A DNA stretch of 64,000 bases from the NCBI GenBank assembly GCA_944548615.1, contig OX155963.1:19524261-19588260 (forward strand). The letters run 5' to 3'. The notes below the pieces were generated by a model. The model was not told the origin of the DNA. It was given only the letters and a program-made list of their open reading frames with translations, and made no database searches. This DNA comes from Micropterix aruncella (taxonomy: Eukaryota > Arthropoda > Insecta > Lepidoptera > Micropterigidae). Of the stretch, positions 38,013 through 48,434 are shown one piece after another (position 1 is the stretch's first letter; each line of letters opens with the position of its first letter). The translations under genes and the position numbers were made by a program.

Positions 38013-40732
38013 CTCATGACAAAAAATTAAACTTTATTCGTGCAAAAAAACTATGCGTAAATTGTTTAAAGCCGCATCAGTTGAATCGATGCAACTCAAC
38101 CTTTTGTTGCAAACTTTGCGGATCCGCCAAACACCATACTTTACTACATCGTGACGGTGGAGTTGGACCCTCCTCTCCGCAGTTTATGAACTCCCCTGTC
38201 AATCGTTTCGGTGGGCAATCTTCTCCCAACACAAACGCAGCGCGGTCACGTGATCGTCCCTCGGACGAAGATCACGTGACTGTTACTAATGCCGCTCATG
38301 CTGATACTTGCGAGTTCCAATCCGGTGTCAAGTCTACGGTGCTGCTTGGGACCGCCATGGCCATGGTTATGGATTCGAGTGGATCGTATCAGAAGGTACG
38401 CGTTCTCATTGATCCAGGCAGCCAAAGTTCCTTTATCACGTCACGTTGTGCGAAATCTTTAGGACTTCACTACCACTCGTCGAATATAAACATACGCGGC
38501 ATCGCTGGGGGGCACGTATCTCATCCGGGTCGAATTGTCCAACTGTTTATAAAACCTATTCACTACTCCAGCCCAGTCTTGTCCACGGAGGCACTGTTAT
38601 TGGACAAAATATCTAATAAACTACCATCAGTTCCGTTACCGGCAGACGTTCTGTCCGGTTTCAATCTCCCACTGGCTGACGACCAACTCCACAAGCCACG
38701 CGAGGTGGACATACTTGTGGGGGCAGACTTATATCCAGACATTGTTACTGGCGAAGTCATCAAGTTAGGTCCAAATCTGCCTTCTGCCTTTTCATCAATT
38801 TTTGGGTATTTCCTTATTGGCCGTGCCAATATCGCAAACACAAAAGACCGTAATGTCCTGCACATGTCGTCATTTCTCGCCCAGACGCCTAGCTTGGAGA
38901 AAACTCTGGAGCTATTCTGGAAAATAGAAGAGCCTCCTCAGGCCGTGCCTGACCAATCCGACGTCCTGGCCGAGAAGTGTTTTGTCGACGCGCATACTCG
39001 ACATGACGATGGAAGATTCGTCGTACGACTTCCGTTTATTAAGGACAGGCCCGCGCTCGGTGATTCGAGGTACCAAGCTCTCAAGCGTTTCATAGCGATT
39101 GAGAGGAAATTTGAAAGAGATCCACTCCTGAAGGAACTGTACGTTCAGTTCATGCAGGAATACCGTGAGCTCGATGACATGACACTGGTCCCTCAGCCTC
39201 CTCCTGACGATCAGGAAATGTATTTTATACCGCACCACGGGATCATCAAGTACAAGTACGGTAAACCCAAAATTCGTACCGTCTTCGATGCATCCATGCC
39301 AACTACCTCAGGCGCTTCGTTAAATCAGTGCCTTGCGGCAGGTCCAAAGTTGCAACAGGATATTCGTGATATCCTACTCCAATTCCGAACTCACCGGTAT
39401 GTTTTCACCACTGACATCAAAATGATGTTCAGACGGATTCTGGTTCATCCTGAGGATCGTCGTTTCCAAATGATCCTCTGGCGTGATTCCCCAGATCTTC
39501 CGATTCAGGAATATTTCCTGAATACTGTTACCTATGGTGAGACCTGTTCGCCGTTCCTTGCTATGCGTTGCTTACACCAACTCGCGTACGAGAACGAAGA
39601 TCGATTCCCACAGGCGTCGCGCGCTATTCTTCACGACATTTTCGTCGACGATATTTTAACGGGTTCTGACACCATCGAAGCTGCTCAGACACTGAAATCC
39701 GATATAATTTCGTTATTGTCCCTCGGTGGATTCGATTTAAGGAAATGGTCCTCAAATTCTTCAGAGTTGCTGTATGACCTCCCTTCTGATCATTGTGAAG
39801 TCCTTCTTGACTTTGATACTTCAGATGATCAGTTGTTTCTCAAAGTTCTTGGGGTTCAATGGAGCCCCAAGGATGATACCTTTTCTTACGCATTTCAAAA
39901 TGTGAGTTCAGGCCCTTGTACGAAGCGTTCCATTCTATCCACAGTGGTGCGTATTTTCGACCCCTGTGGCTGGCTCTCTCCAGACGTCTTTCGGGCTAAA
40001 CTTCTTCTGCAACAACTCTGGCTTCTAGGTGCTGAGTGGGATGAACCTCCTCCAGACCATATTGTCCGTGAATGGGACTCATTCTTGCAAGGCTTACCCA
40101 GTTTGTGTTCGGTCAAAATCAATCGCTTTATTTTAACTCAAAACTCGGAAGGATACTCACTTCACGGTTTTTGTGATGCATCCTCGTCCGGATATGCTTG
40201 CGCCGTTTATCTCCGGGTGATTCATCGCGATGGGTTAATTTCCATTCACCTTCTAATAGGGAAAACTAAGGTAGCCCCAATTAAAACAAAACTGACTATT
40301 CCCAAACTTGAATTGTGTGCGGCGTTGCTTCTAGCTAGAACCGCTTCTCATATTCGAGCTTCACTGACCTCTCAAGTAGGTCATCTGGAACTAACTTGTT
40401 GGTCGGACTCTACGGTCGCTCTTTCTTGGCTGAAAACCCCTCCGCACCTATTACAGGTATTCGAGTCAAATCGTGTTTCGCAAATCATTTCTCTGGTCGA
40501 CCCAGAGGTATGGAGGTACGTTCCTACCAAGCTTAACCTGGTGGACTGTGCATCCAGGGGCATTTCGCCCGAAGAGCTACTTGATCACGACTTGTGGTGG
40601 TCACCGTTATGGCTGTCAAAACCTGATGCCAACTGGCCTAAAAATATTGTTCCGCTCTCATCCGACAAACTGGCAGGCATTCGTCGAATGTCCCTGACTG
40701 CGTGCACTTTCTCCACGGTCACTACACCGTGA
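37922..40732 (+). CDS. BEL Pol: zinc knuckles, protease, reverse transcriptase, RNase H
   Basis: The frame is open from 37922, after a TGA at 37919-37921. It starts with zinc knuckles (C-x2-C-x4-H-x4-C at 'CPHCSDPQHYIYKC', then 'CVNCLKPHQLNRC' and 'CKLCGSAKHHTLLH'). An aspartic protease of the A17 type follows ('LIDPGSQSSFI', catalytic Asp codon at 38411). The reverse transcriptase has 'GKPKIRTVFDAS', 'FTTDIKMMFRRI' and the active-site 'FVDD' at 39641-39652. The RNase H region has 'GFCDASSSGYACAVYLR', 'TIPKLELCAALLLAR' and 'CWSDSTVALSWL'. These convert element RNA to DNA. No start codon is needed in the Gag-Pol polyprotein. A TGA at 40730-40732 ends the frame early; the same frame continues with element-like sequence beyond it. 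Confidence 0.9.
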   Translation, partial: DCSETYSRARCPHCSDPQHYIYKCPSFSNLTHDKKLNFIRAKKLCVNCLKPHQLNRCNSTFCCKLCGSAKHHTLLHRDGGVGPSSPQFMNSPVNRFGGQSSPNTNAARSRDRPSDEDHVTVTNAAHADTCEFQSGVKSTVLLGTAMAMVMDSSGSYQKVRVLIDPGSQSSFITSRCAKSLGLHYHSSNINIRGIAGGHVSHPGRIVQLFIKPIHYSSPVLSTEALLLDKISNKLPSVPLPADVLSGFNLPLADDQLHKPREVDILVGADLYPDIVTGEVIKLGPNLPSAFSSIFGYFLIGRANIANTKDRNVLHMSSFLAQTPSLEKTLELFWKIEEPPQAVPDQSDVLAEKCFVDAHTRHDDGRFVVRLPFIKDRPALGDSRYQALKRFIAIERKFERDPLLKELYVQFMQEYRELDDMTLVPQPPPDDQEMYFIPHHGIIKYKYGKPKIRTVFDASMPTTSGASLNQCLAAGPKLQQDIRDILLQFRTHRYVFTTDIKMMFRRILVHPEDRRFQMILWRDSPDLPIQEYFLNTVTYGETCSPFLAMRCLHQLAYENEDRFPQASRAILHDIFVDDILTGSDTIEAAQTLKSDIISLLSLGGFDLRKWSSNSSELLYDLPSDHCEVLLDFDTSDDQLFLKVLGVQWSPKDDTFSYAFQNVSSGPCTKRSILSTVVRIFDPCGWLSPDVFRAKLLLQQLWLLGAEWDEPPPDHIVREWDSFLQGLPSLCSVKINRFILTQNSEGYSLHGFCDASSSGYACAVYLRVIHRDGLISIHLLIGKTKVAPIKTKLTIPKLELCAALLLARTASHIRASLTSQVGHLELTCWSDSTVALSWLKTPPHLLQVFESNRVSQIISLVDPEVWRYVPTKLNLVDCASRGISPEELLDHDLWWSPLWLSKPDANWPKNIVPLSSDKLAGIRRMSLTACTFSTVTTP
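38245..38280 (+). repeat. Hairpin in the pol message
   Basis: GTCACGTGATCGTCC pairs with GGACGAAGATCACGTGAC across a 3-base loop, with a small bulge. It lies between the zinc knuckles and the protease, in a linker with low expected protein constraint ('RSRDRPSDEDHVT'). Confidence 0.6.
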
Positions 40733-41161
40733 ATTGAAAATTATAGCTCTTTCGATGAACTTATAAATGTGACTGCGTGGTGTCTTCGCTTCATTAGCAA
40801 CCTACGGCTTCACTCTAAGCTTACCGGACCGTTATCCGTTTCAGAGCGTGCGTCAGCTCTAAATAATTGTATACGTTTTGTTCAACATTCCGAGTTTGAA
40901 GTCGATCTCGAGCTATTAGCAAAAGGCAAGAATCCTTCAACCCGCGTTTTCAAACTATTTCCGTATGTGGACGCCTCTGGGCTCCTTAGAATAAAGGACG
41001 ATAATGCTCCCCCACTACAATGGTCTTTAGGCCGTATCATCGAGCTTTGCCCGGGCAAAGACGGTATTGTCCGAGTTGTACGGCTTGGGACACAGCAAGG
41101 TATTCTAACTCGTCCGATGGTTAGGGTCGTGGTCGTACCCCGATCTGACCCTTCGGTTTAA
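40733..41161 (+). pseudogene. BEL Pol remainder: integrase N-terminal piece fused to the C-terminal domain
   Basis: This is in the same frame as pol, 12 codons before the first internal start-like codon. The first part ('TAWCLRFISNL', 'LNNCIRFVQHSEF', 'PYVDASGLLRI') is what normally lies just before the integrase zinc-binding region. It then passes directly into 'KDDNAPPLQWSLGRIIELC', the start of the DUF5641-type C-terminal domain, ending 'RPMVRVVVVP'. The integrase HHCC finger and DDE core, several hundred residues in other BEL elements, are missing at about 40985-40995. The element therefore cannot supply its own integrase. Confidence 0.85.
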
Positions 41162-41312
41162 CCACGCCTTCGCCCCACATTACTTAATTTACTTTTATCT
41201 ATTTTCATTTCTTTTATTTCTTTTACTTACTTCTACCTTTTTTCCCTTATTTACCCTTCTGTATCAATATCTCAGCGCCTTTTTGCGTCAATCAAGGGCT
41301 GGACCCTTTCTC

Positions 41313-41324
41313 TGCTGGGGGGTA
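41313..41324 (+). promoter_or_regulatory. Polypurine tract of BEL
   Basis: GCTGGGGGGTA immediately precedes the 3' LTR and is the expected primer site for plus-strand DNA synthesis. Confidence 0.7.
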
Positions 41325-41944
41325 TGTTCGATATTGTTATTGATAAATTCGAATTCATTTTAATATTATATTTTGCATAATTCAATTATCGATTGGTGAG
41401 AGCTGTCAACTCACAAAAACCTAACAGTTGGCAACATCGCCCGCTTTCGAACGGGCGGCGGGTGAGTCTGTCAATTCGAAGAGTAGCAACGATTTTCGAC
41501 CGCTGTCACGGCCTCGCCGACTTAGACAAAAACCTCGTTTGTTGTCTCGGAATCGCGGACTCGGATTCGTTGTAAAAGGCACAAGCGATCCTACGGGAGT
41601 GTTACGACTGCACCCCACAGGAAACAGCGCGTCGCACGTGACATAGACTTGGATCAGCGCACGCGTCGCGCCGGACACGCCGCACGAATCCCTCGATCGT
41701 GCCGTGCGCGCTACGCAAAAGCGGAATCAGCAGCGCGCATCCCACTGCTGCAGCTACATGACCGTCAAGGTACGTGAGTTTTGATTAGCGATCGCCATAT
41801 CGATAATTCACCTCTCAATACTCATCATAAGTTTTCAAACGCTTCCACTGTCAACTAAACTTTGCACAAGCAACCAAATGATCCACCAGTAACCCAAATG
41901 ATATCCCCGTCAGACGGCATAGTTACGAGGCGGGATATCGCACA
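41325..41944 (+). repeat. BEL/Pao 3' LTR
   Basis: 620 bp, TGTTCG to CACA, five differences from the 5' LTR. Followed by TTGTT, the right target duplication. Confidence 0.92.
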
Positions 41945-41949
41945 TTGTT

Positions 41950-42258
41950 GATAATATGACCAATAAACATGACCTAACGATTTAAATTATTTTTTTAATA
42001 TAAAAAAGTACTTTTTGTGACTTAAATATAAAATTTAGACATATGATGTGACTGACTTTTTTGTAGGCATTACCAAGCTCTACAACTTTTCTCTAGAACT
42101 CAATCATATATCTCTCATCGTTAAAGCAGCGTTCGTAAGAAACGTTTTCATTCGACCGTTTTTTTTCCGACTTACTTTGCAAATCCAACTACCGATCCAG
42201 AGATTACTTCCTACAACCTCACAAACTTTACCTCTTTATAATATTAGTATAGTATAGT
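41950..42258 (+). mobile_element. Older interspersed repeat, right part (split by BEL)
   Basis: Continues the repeat begun at 35721 and ends in TTTATAATATTAGTATAG, with the last block duplicated (TATAGTATAG). The 69-codon frame at 42048-42257 is repeat-derived. Confidence 0.5.
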
Positions 42259-42261
42259 ATA

Positions 42262-42352
42262 TAGGTTAGCTCTAAAATATTGCCTGCAGGCAATAAGCTC
42301 GCCTTTTCTTAAGAATAAAGAGTTTTATTATTATTATTATTATTATTATTAT
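42262..42352 (+). mobile_element. LINE 3' end with (ATT)n tail
   Basis: GCAATAAGCTCGCCTTTTC, AATAAAGAGTTT, then (ATT)8 or more. Same family as 12366-12545. GCCTGCAGGC just upstream is a short palindrome. Confidence 0.65.
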
Positions 42353-42798
42353 AGATAAGGAAATCGGAAATGTCGCAATACCGGAGGCCGGCTTGAATAC
42401 CGGCATCCTTAATTCGAAATTCCAAGAGACAGCAGCATTAATTGTGAAGTTCTTTAATATAATCGAAATATACTATTAAATGGGACACAGAAGGAGCCTC
42501 CCCGAAGATTGGCACATTTCCACTGTCTGGTCTGCTACCATGTACAATCGGGCGTCCCTGGAAACGTTGAGTCGAAACTCACCGTCCAATCCTTCTACCA
42601 TCGGGTTAAAGGACACTGTGACCTAATCTAACTGTGACCGATCTAATATACACTTCACAAATATTGTGTCCGCGGGGCTACACAGACATACGTCTGGGGA
42701 ACGCTCCAGGATGAAGATGTTAAACCCCATCACGCACCAGGACCTACAAGAGACGAACAACAAGACCACCCAGGCCGCATATTTTTGGAGATACGTGC
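42353..42798. other. Unassigned DNA
   Basis: Slightly GC-richer, with no gene or repeat that I can name. Confidence 0.35.
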
Positions 42799-42965
42799 AC
42801 TGAGAAAAATATTGGATTGATTCTTACATTACCATTTTGTTATTACGGTTTTATACAGAATAACGATGTTTCAATCGCAATTTTGTTGAATTACAAAGAA
42901 TTTTGTTGAAACTCCATTACTCGATTAAATGTATTAACTTTTTCCGTACGGTTATATAATATAAA
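42799..42965 (+). mobile_element. 'CACTGAGAAAA' element, left half
   Basis: CACTGAGAAAAATATTGGATT, TTACGGTTTTATAC and ATTACTCGATTAAATG match 14768-14940. The right half and terminus are absent. Confidence 0.6.
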
Positions 42966-43800
42966 AATAACATAAAATAATATTTAAAAAAATCTTATAT
43001 ACATTTTACATAATGTCAACGGTAATATGTCGATAGGTAATGTTTTCGAAATGATCGATTTTATTGGTGTTAGGGGGGGGGGGGGAGTTTGACGGTCTCG
43101 CAAGTAAATGCATTTTACATATTTATTTTTCTAAAATGCTAAAAGATTATTAATTTCTCTAATATACACTTCACAAATATTGTGATCTGCTGCGATATTT
43201 ACTACATATATTGTTACCTATTGACTATTTATTAGTAAGTAGAATAGGTAGATACTTCAAAGCCTCTGACCATCGATAGTTCAAGATGTTTTGATCGAAC
43301 CCTGTAGAGTGGCCATTTTATGTCTATAATGCGTGTGTTAAAGTGTTCCATGCAGGGTAGACTCGATCTCTATAGTAAATTAATTGGACACTTTTGTCAA
43401 ATAAGGTTTCCTCGACTCTAAAACTCACTGTTGACTAACGAGTTTGACTTGATCAGCCGAAGTTTCCTCTTGATCTACCTACTTCCGGACCTCCTAGGGA
43501 TACTGCAGATTAACTTGATAGGTGCTGATTAGAAAATATGTTTCCTCAGACGGCGGAGCGTTATCCGAAGTATCCCGAGAGTGTTTTCACCTCATTAACC
43601 ACTAAGCCGGATTTGTCGAGTTGCTAACATATGACAGATCATTCGAAGAAAGAGGCAGATAGGCCCTGAAATAGAGTTACTATCTATAGAATCTTTGTTG
43701 CTTGATCATCGATTTAAAATTCCTTATTAAAATTTCAAAATATTCGCATGCTGCGCTTACGGAGGTTCGCTTCTCCCCAACCCCCTTACCCCACTACAGT
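42966..43800. other. Unassigned DNA with a G13 run
   Basis: No gene recognised. G-run at about 43073-43085. Confidence 0.4.
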
Positions 43801-44737
43801 CAGGGTTGATAAAAATCATGTTTTTTTTTATTAAATCAAATAAATCGGATCAATTTGATTTTAATCGGATTCATTTGATTTAAATCATATTTTTTTCATT
43901 TTTTAATATTTGTATTTTAATAAATTTGGAAGTCAGGAAAAACACAATACAATTGTAACATTAACAAAAATCAACATATATTAGTTCTTCTAAAAAGTAA
44001 AAACACAGTAGCATATTTATTTGCCATTTATTAAACAAAAAATATTGTAAAATGTACAAAAATCAAGGAGTTCTTACTTCTTTTAAATCAAAAACATTTT
44101 TTAATATATTTTTTAAACAGAAATACCGTAGCGTTTTTGTTATATTTATCAAGAAGTGAACAAGTAAAAAAGGTCTTAAAATTAATAAATTAACATAAAT
44201 TAAACCATATGGGTTTCACCGCAGTCGCAGTCACTTACTTATATTTACATTATACTTGCATTATTATACTTACATTATTATATTAGTAACAGTAACATAT
44301 ATGTTATTGGTTTTGTAATTTGTTCGAATTTAGTTTTTTCATAAGGAAGACTAATTTAGCCGCCTTCCCGTTGCCTAATCTATTTCTTATTTTGCTGTGC
44401 ACCAAATTGAATGCTGAAAATATTCTTTCGACCCCAGCGGATAAAGCAACTGTAGGTACTTAGGAGTTGCTTGATTATATCCAATTCTTCTTGTTTTATA
44501 CATTTTTTCATATTATGTATTGCTATCCACCAATCAGTAGGGGCGGTTTACTCAATGACTTGTTTATCAACTAAGCTCGGGGGAAGTCGCATGTCATTTT
44601 TTGGCTGAGGTTGACATTTTTGGTTGCAGTAAAAAAATATTGATTTAAATCATTGTTTTTTTTTTTAAAATCACCTGATTTAAATCGCGATTTAAATCAC
44701 CGATTTAAATCAAATGATTTAAATCATCGCAACCCTG
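43801..44737 (-). mobile_element. Degenerate hAT transposon
   Basis: The termini are CAGGGTTGATAAAAATCATG and, inverted, CAGGGTTGCGATGATTTAAA. Both ends carry many ATTTAAAT/GATTTAAATC subterminal repeats, a typical transposase-binding layout. The interior retains a transposase C-terminus on the minus strand (next entry). The 937-bp length means most of the gene is deleted. No clean 8-bp target duplication is seen. Confidence 0.75.
44304..44541 (-). pseudogene. hAT transposase C-terminal (dimerisation domain) relic
   Basis: The minus-strand translation gives 'PTDWWIAI' (the usual x-D-WW region), then after a one-base shift near 44455 'VPTVALSAGVERIFSAFN', 'LVHSKIRNRLGNGKAAKL' and 'VFLMKKLN', ending at a stop at 44304. 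This matches the hAT family dimerisation domain (A..vER.FS...., KiRNrLg......L). The DDE catalytic regions and BED finger are gone, so it is a broken copy. In a complete element this domain mediates transposase multimerisation. Confidence 0.8.
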
Positions 44738-44979
44738 CCGCTACTCCACTACTATGCAAACAGTAGGACTGCGATAAAACAATCTATTTGCCAACATTCT
44801 GCAAAATTTTGTCACCAACTACGTAACATAAAATTGTTATTATTTTAAATAGTAAAAAAAATAAATTCATCCAAGGAAAGAAAATAAAAGACTGGAATGG
44901 AATCGAATCCAAATAAATTATCGCGCTTATTATAGACAACACTTAGATTACCGACGCATTGTAGTGATTACCGACGCAT

Positions 44980-45189
44980 GGGAAGTCCACAAACGCCGGA
45001 CGGCACCTAGCGTCGAACACTAATAGTATCTCGACAAGTCGCGGCGCGATCGATAAAAAGACGTGGGAAAAGGAAAGGCGTACGCTTCTGCGCACCCTTT
45101 TCACCCGTCTCTGTATCGATCGCGCCGCGACTTGTCGAGATACTAATAGTGTCCGACGCTAGGTGCCGTCCGGCGTTAGAGGACTTCCC
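44980..45189. mobile_element. 210-bp near-perfect palindromic element F
   Basis: The left arm CGCCGGACGGCACCTAGCGT, continuing 'AATAGTATCTCGACAAGTCG' and CGGCGCGATCGAT, is mirrored on the right with one or two mismatches for about 65 bp. The inversion extends outward through GGGAAGTCC / GGACTTCCC. The central 60 bp is not paired. The overlapping 76-codon minus-strand frame is an artefact. GATTACCGACGCAT is repeated twice just upstream. Confidence 0.75.
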
Positions 45190-45284
45190 CCTATGTCGCT
45201 TCAATAACAAGAAATTTGTGAAATTATAAGTTGCCATTTATCAACCAGATCTGTTTTGATATATATTTTCATGGCTTGGTTTAT

Positions 45285-45560
45285 TTCTACTCTTTATTGT
45301 GAAATTTCACAATGGGTAGGTTTATTATTATTCGAAAATCTCTTACAACCAACACTACTATGAAGTCTTTATATGTATGTATGCATGTAACGTATGTGTA
45401 AGTGTGTCTTGTGTGTGTCTAGTGTCTCTATCTTATTGCATTCGACAAAATTAAAATGCGATTCCGTTAATTTTATCCCAACGGAAAAAGGTGTCCCATT
45501 TTTCGCCTGGTCCTACTTACAAAGTAGGACCAGGCGACCTAACTACCATGCCATGACACT
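45285..45560 (-). repeat. tRNA-derived SINE, copy with an internal fold-back
   Basis: Shares its tail (GAAATTTCACAATGGG, TGTATCTG-like and 'GCATTCGACAAAATTAAAAT' blocks, TTAATTTTATCCCAACGGAAAA) and A-box (TGGCATGGTAGTTAGG, minus strand) with the 61745 copy. The B-box segment is replaced by an inverted duplicate of the adjacent bases: 45504-45518 and 45522-45536 form a perfect 15-bp stem with a 3-base loop. Confidence 0.65.
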
Positions 45561-46599
45561 CATGAACCTATCTTTTATTTTCTTTTAAAATGACAGATTC
45601 CTAAACCTCGCTCCGTATCTATGAAAGTATTTTAATAGCTGTTTCTATTCGCACGCCGGGACCCTCATCCACTTAAGAAGGAACTCTGCGCTTTGATGAA
45701 ATGCGGAACAACCACTTTTTATATCATCAGATGGGATATCTACAGCGACGCGGAAAGGGTTCCGTGTCAGAAGTTATTTATGACGTTTAGCAGAGATCTG
45801 ACGTGATTTTTAGAATCGAACAGAAGAAGACTAGAGACATATAACAGCGAGGAACAAAAATAACGTTATTTTGGCATAGAGCATACAATGTGTGTTTCTA
45901 ATAGTAATTTTCACTCCGAATTCAAATATGTTGTTAGATTTTCTCCACCGCTCACACTAGTTTCATTTTATCGGCCCACCGTCCGACAAGGAAGCAAAGT
46001 ATTGTGAACGCGTTTTTTTTTACCCCCCCCCCCCCCCCCTTCCCCGAGACTATTAACCCATATATGCCCTGAACTATTTTGGGATTTCGATTTTGTTTAT
46101 TTTCAGATACGTTTATGTTTATAGGTCCCTATAACAGTATTGACTAGCTTAGGTATATATTTTTTTGTTAACTAGGTATTTTAGAGGTGTCCGAAATCGA
46201 AACAATTGGCAAATATCCTACTTTCGTTATAGGTAATTCAAACAAAGATGTTATAATGAGTTTATTTAATATTTATTATTATGTTCACATGCAATCAACT
46301 AATTCTAAAAACACGAATAAGTCCATAATTTACCTAAATTTACTACAAAACTATGGATACTTGTACAAAGCTTTACTCCACTGAATAATTACTTACTTTT
46401 TTTCGGGAGACGATATGATTTTTGCACGACGCGAACACGATACAACTGGCACTTTTTACTGTTTCAATCAAGTGTAAATTCTGCTAAAACTTCGTTGATA
46501 AAGAGGTAGTTCCGTAATTTTGCGATATATGGCAGTTTTTTTTTGGACTCTACTGAGCTCACAAAGGATTTCCGATGCTTTTACAAAAGTACTAAGTAC
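45561..46599. other. Unassigned DNA with a C-run
   Basis: No supported gene. A pure C-run lies at 46023-46041. The frame at 46187-46384 lacks motifs. Confidence 0.4.
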
Positions 46600-47465
46600 T
46601 TCTTGTTTCGTTTTCGAATCACTGGGCATATATGGGTTAAGAACATTTACAGACTGCTGTCTGTCTGTGTGACTATGTGTGTGTATTCCTCCACGATAGC
46701 GTCCAAACGCTTCATCCGATTGTACTGAATGTTGGCATGCAGGCAACATTTGGTCATGGCAAGAGTTGAAAAGATCGCGGTTGAAATCGTTCCACCAGAG
46801 GCCGCGCTAACCATATTTCAATCTCGAAATACTGGACTTAGAGACTTGAAGTTTGGTACACAGGTGCCTTGTTGGGCCGAAATCATATTGTGAAATTTTG
46901 GTTTGAATATCTCATATATGTTACAAGCGCTACATATATATTTAAAGTCCGCTATACATTAATTAAATAGTAGGGTCAAAAGCGGCAACGCTTGCGATGC
47001 GTGGATCGTTTGCAATTTGACGACCTGCGTTTGCAATTTGATTTTTAAATTGAATGAGATGACGCGCGTTTTTTAATTAAAATTTTCATTGCGTTGCGTT
47101 GCATATTAACAAAATTTTTCGCTAAATGCGCTAAATACGCATATTAATAGAAATATTCGCTAAAAGGAAAGGATAGATCCTTTCCTTTCGCTAACTGATT
47201 TATTTATGAAATGGATATTCAGTTAAGTCCTTGGCTACTTGGCGGGAAAATCTTGGAATGACACAACAGATATATTTGTTACGCGTATGTCCAGAGAAAT
47301 ATTGCGTAAGTCCGCCATATTTAAGAAAATGTTACATCGTTTTTGGAAAAAGACTATTTTAATACCACGAAAAATACTATAAATATACCACGAATTAGTG
47401 CGCGGGGGAAGGGAGGATTGTCTACTTGCCGGGAAAGTCTTGGGGTGACACACCCGTTTTTTATA
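46600..47465 (+). mobile_element. Family C repeat, long copy
   Basis: CCTCCACGATAGCGTCCAAA, TCATGGCAAGAGTTGAAAAG, 'AATCTCGAAATACTGGACTT', 'GATATTCAGTTAAGTCC', a first end motif (GCGGGAAAATCTTGG) at 47240, and a second (GCCGGGAAAGTCTTGGGGTG) at 47430. Two successive end motifs suggest two overlapping or nested copies. A short inverted repeat (GAAAGGAT / ATCCTTTC) lies at 47166-47189. Confidence 0.65.
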
Positions 47466-48249
47466 TTGTTTAGCGTTTTGGCGTTTTTTATCAAACTATC
47501 TTTAAAAGCCTCTAATCAAGATTCTCATTCTAAAAAGAAGTTGCTCTATGTCATTCCTAATAAAAATAACGTTCTCTTTGCCCGCTTTGATCCTCCGTCC
47601 CCTACACACACATGGTTTTGTAATCACAAATAAAGACCAAAACAGATTGTGCATACGTTGCGTATGTGGATTTATTTGGGGTCCTTAGAGTAATAACACT
47701 TAAGAGTCAGAGACTGATCGATAACTTTTACTACCTGAATATAACAAGATGATGCCTCTCCATTACCCAAATAACGACATAGACCGGTTCTACGGTGTAG
47801 AAGCTAGAAATTTACTTACGTAGGAGGCGTTTTACGATGCATACAAGAATGTAGATAATATAAAGAAGCGTTCACACGTTGATCAATGAGGCGACCGTCT
47901 CATCCCATTTAACTGCGGCTGCTTATCGGCTCCATCGGACGAGATCCGATAAACATGATCGTGGAGAGGGAAGCCATACTTTACACACACAATGGGGAAG
48001 GAATTTTAATAGGGCGAAAACATACAGGTCTTTAATTAAATGGGTCTGCTTTTTGTGCTCGGACGAGGCGTTCGGAGGCGGCGGGTTAACATGGCGTAAA
48101 TTAATAATTTATGAATTTTATTAAGCAGCAATAATGACGTGGCCAAATCTATACTTAAATCATTGTGATATCGAAGAATATCGCGGTTTGACATCATAAA
48201 TAATAAGTTAATAGTAAAAACACATTTTAAAAACAAGCTTTTAATAAAA
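47466..48249. other. Unassigned DNA
   Basis: No gene recognised. The 81-codon frame at 47879-48124 has no family resemblance. Confidence 0.35.
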
Positions 48250-48430
48250 TTCTCTATTCTGATCCAACTCTGGATGCCGCAGCCATGTCATAGTGAAACT
48301 TGGAGCGGGCTATCATAATTGAATTCTATACAGAATTTCGTGTTTTTGCTGTTGACCGTTGAGGAGTCCCCTCTTTGGAAGCCAACCCTGGATGCAGCAG
48401 CCCTGTGACGGTGAACTTAGAACGGACTAG
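48250..48430 (+). repeat. 119-bp tandem-repeat family, about 1.5 units
   Basis: 'GGATGCCGCAGCCATGTCAT', 'TTTCGTGTTTTTGCTGTTGA' and 'CCGTTGAGGAGTCCCCTC' match the units at 58500-58890. Confidence 0.6.
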
Positions 48431-48434
48431 AACT

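Larger units (their letters stand above)
36030..41944 (+). mobile_element. BEL/Pao LTR retrotransposon, recent but defective
   Basis: The 5.9-kb element has two 620-bp LTRs, a 5-bp target duplication, a primer site, gag and pol (protease, reverse transcriptase, RNase H) and a polypurine tract. The LTRs differ at about 0.8% of positions, which indicates a recent insertion. Pol lacks the integrase catalytic core and there are two frame-breaking lesions (a shift at about 37919-37925 and a stop at 40730). Full BEL elements are usually one Gag-Pol frame of about 1,700-1,900 codons. The damage implies the copy was mobilised by a complete relative or was broken very soon after arrival. Confidence 0.93.

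Noticed and set aside
40769..41161. Separate small gene after BEL pol
   Set aside because: It is in the same frame as pol and carries the BEL C-terminal domain; it is the remainder of pol beyond a stop.
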